From: Impatiens glandulifera
Lineage: Eukaryota > Streptophyta > Magnoliopsida > Ericales > Balsaminaceae
Direction: 5' to 3'
Assembly: GCF_907164915.1 (NCBI RefSeq)
Contig: NC_061862.1
Coordinates: 62,583,910-62,647,909, forward strand
DNA length: 64,000 nt
The position numbers and the translations under genes were made by a program. A model generated the notes under the pieces. That model was not told the origin of the DNA, ran no database searches, and was given only the letters and a program-made list of their open reading frames with translations. Within the stretch, counting starts at the first letter, position 1. Every line of letters starts with the position of its first letter. Below, one piece after another: positions 63,799 through 64,000 of the stretch.

Positions 63799-64000
63799 TA
63801 TATTACCATAACAAAATATCACATTTTCTTTTGTGTTAATCTTATTTCCTTACATCAAACTTACACACCAAAAATATATACTTTCATTTTGTTCAATATT
63901 CTCTTTACTTGCATCATCAATTCAAGACATCTCAACACACCATAAAGATTGTTTCTGATCTGGATTTTCTAATGACATATTGTTGGTAAAGGAATATTTC
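63799..64000. repeat. Array unit 4, continuation of F to the window end
   Basis: After TATAT the F block continues (ATTACCATAACAAAATATCAC, then CATCATCAATTCAAGACATC) and stops at the window end just before the GC-rich island, so the unit 4 micro-ORF would start within about 35 bp beyond. Confidence 0.85.

Overview
This is eudicot-type nuclear DNA: AT-rich, intron-bearing and dominated by plant transposable elements. The only host gene I recognise is at the left edge. It is the first coding exon of a membrane-anchored ubiquitin-fold (MUB) gene on the minus strand (57-186), whose remainder lies outside the window.

Region 1.4-18.7 kb is a graveyard of LTR retrotransposons. It holds: a Ty3/gypsy element with gag and protease but no reverse transcriptase or integrase, with a perfect GATTG target duplication (1421-4428); a decayed Ty1/copia element with AATCG duplications only 19 bp further on (4453-9498); a 5'-truncated chromodomain (Tekay/Del-like) gypsy element with a ~2.1 kb LTR that hosts a MITE (9727-13392); a minus-strand copia pol fragment (13855-15690); and a copia element with a large internal deletion (15691 to ~18700).

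Region 18.85-64 kb is a degenerate tandem array of ~4.2 kb units. Each unit carries, in order, a gene-like minus-strand segment, a (TA)n tract, a short hAT deletion derivative, a GC-rich island with a ~33-codon arginine-rich micro-ORF, and a second hAT 3' end. Units 2 and 4 share a ~490 bp inverted-repeat element and sequence variants that units 1 and 3 lack, so the array looks like an A-B-A-B higher-order duplication. A 33 bp minisatellite lies near its left end.

Two large related copia elements interrupt the array, both on the minus strand: copy 1 (30085-43864, 13,780 bp, TSD TACAT) and copy 2 (50479-63798, 13,320 bp, TSD TATAT). Their gag-pol looks SIRE/Maximus-like. Between pol and the 3' LTR each carries three further genes (ORF1, ORF2, ORF3) that are diverged paralogues of one another. 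Each has its own TATA-like box about 65-110 bp upstream, and none has an obvious membrane segment. ORF3 is a 934-residue, probably nuclear, coiled-coil protein. The accessory proteins differ far more between the two copies (about 60-80% identical by eye) than gag-pol does (roughly 95-97%). This three-gene module is the most interesting feature of the window.

All identities and percentages are by-eye estimates; no database search was run.
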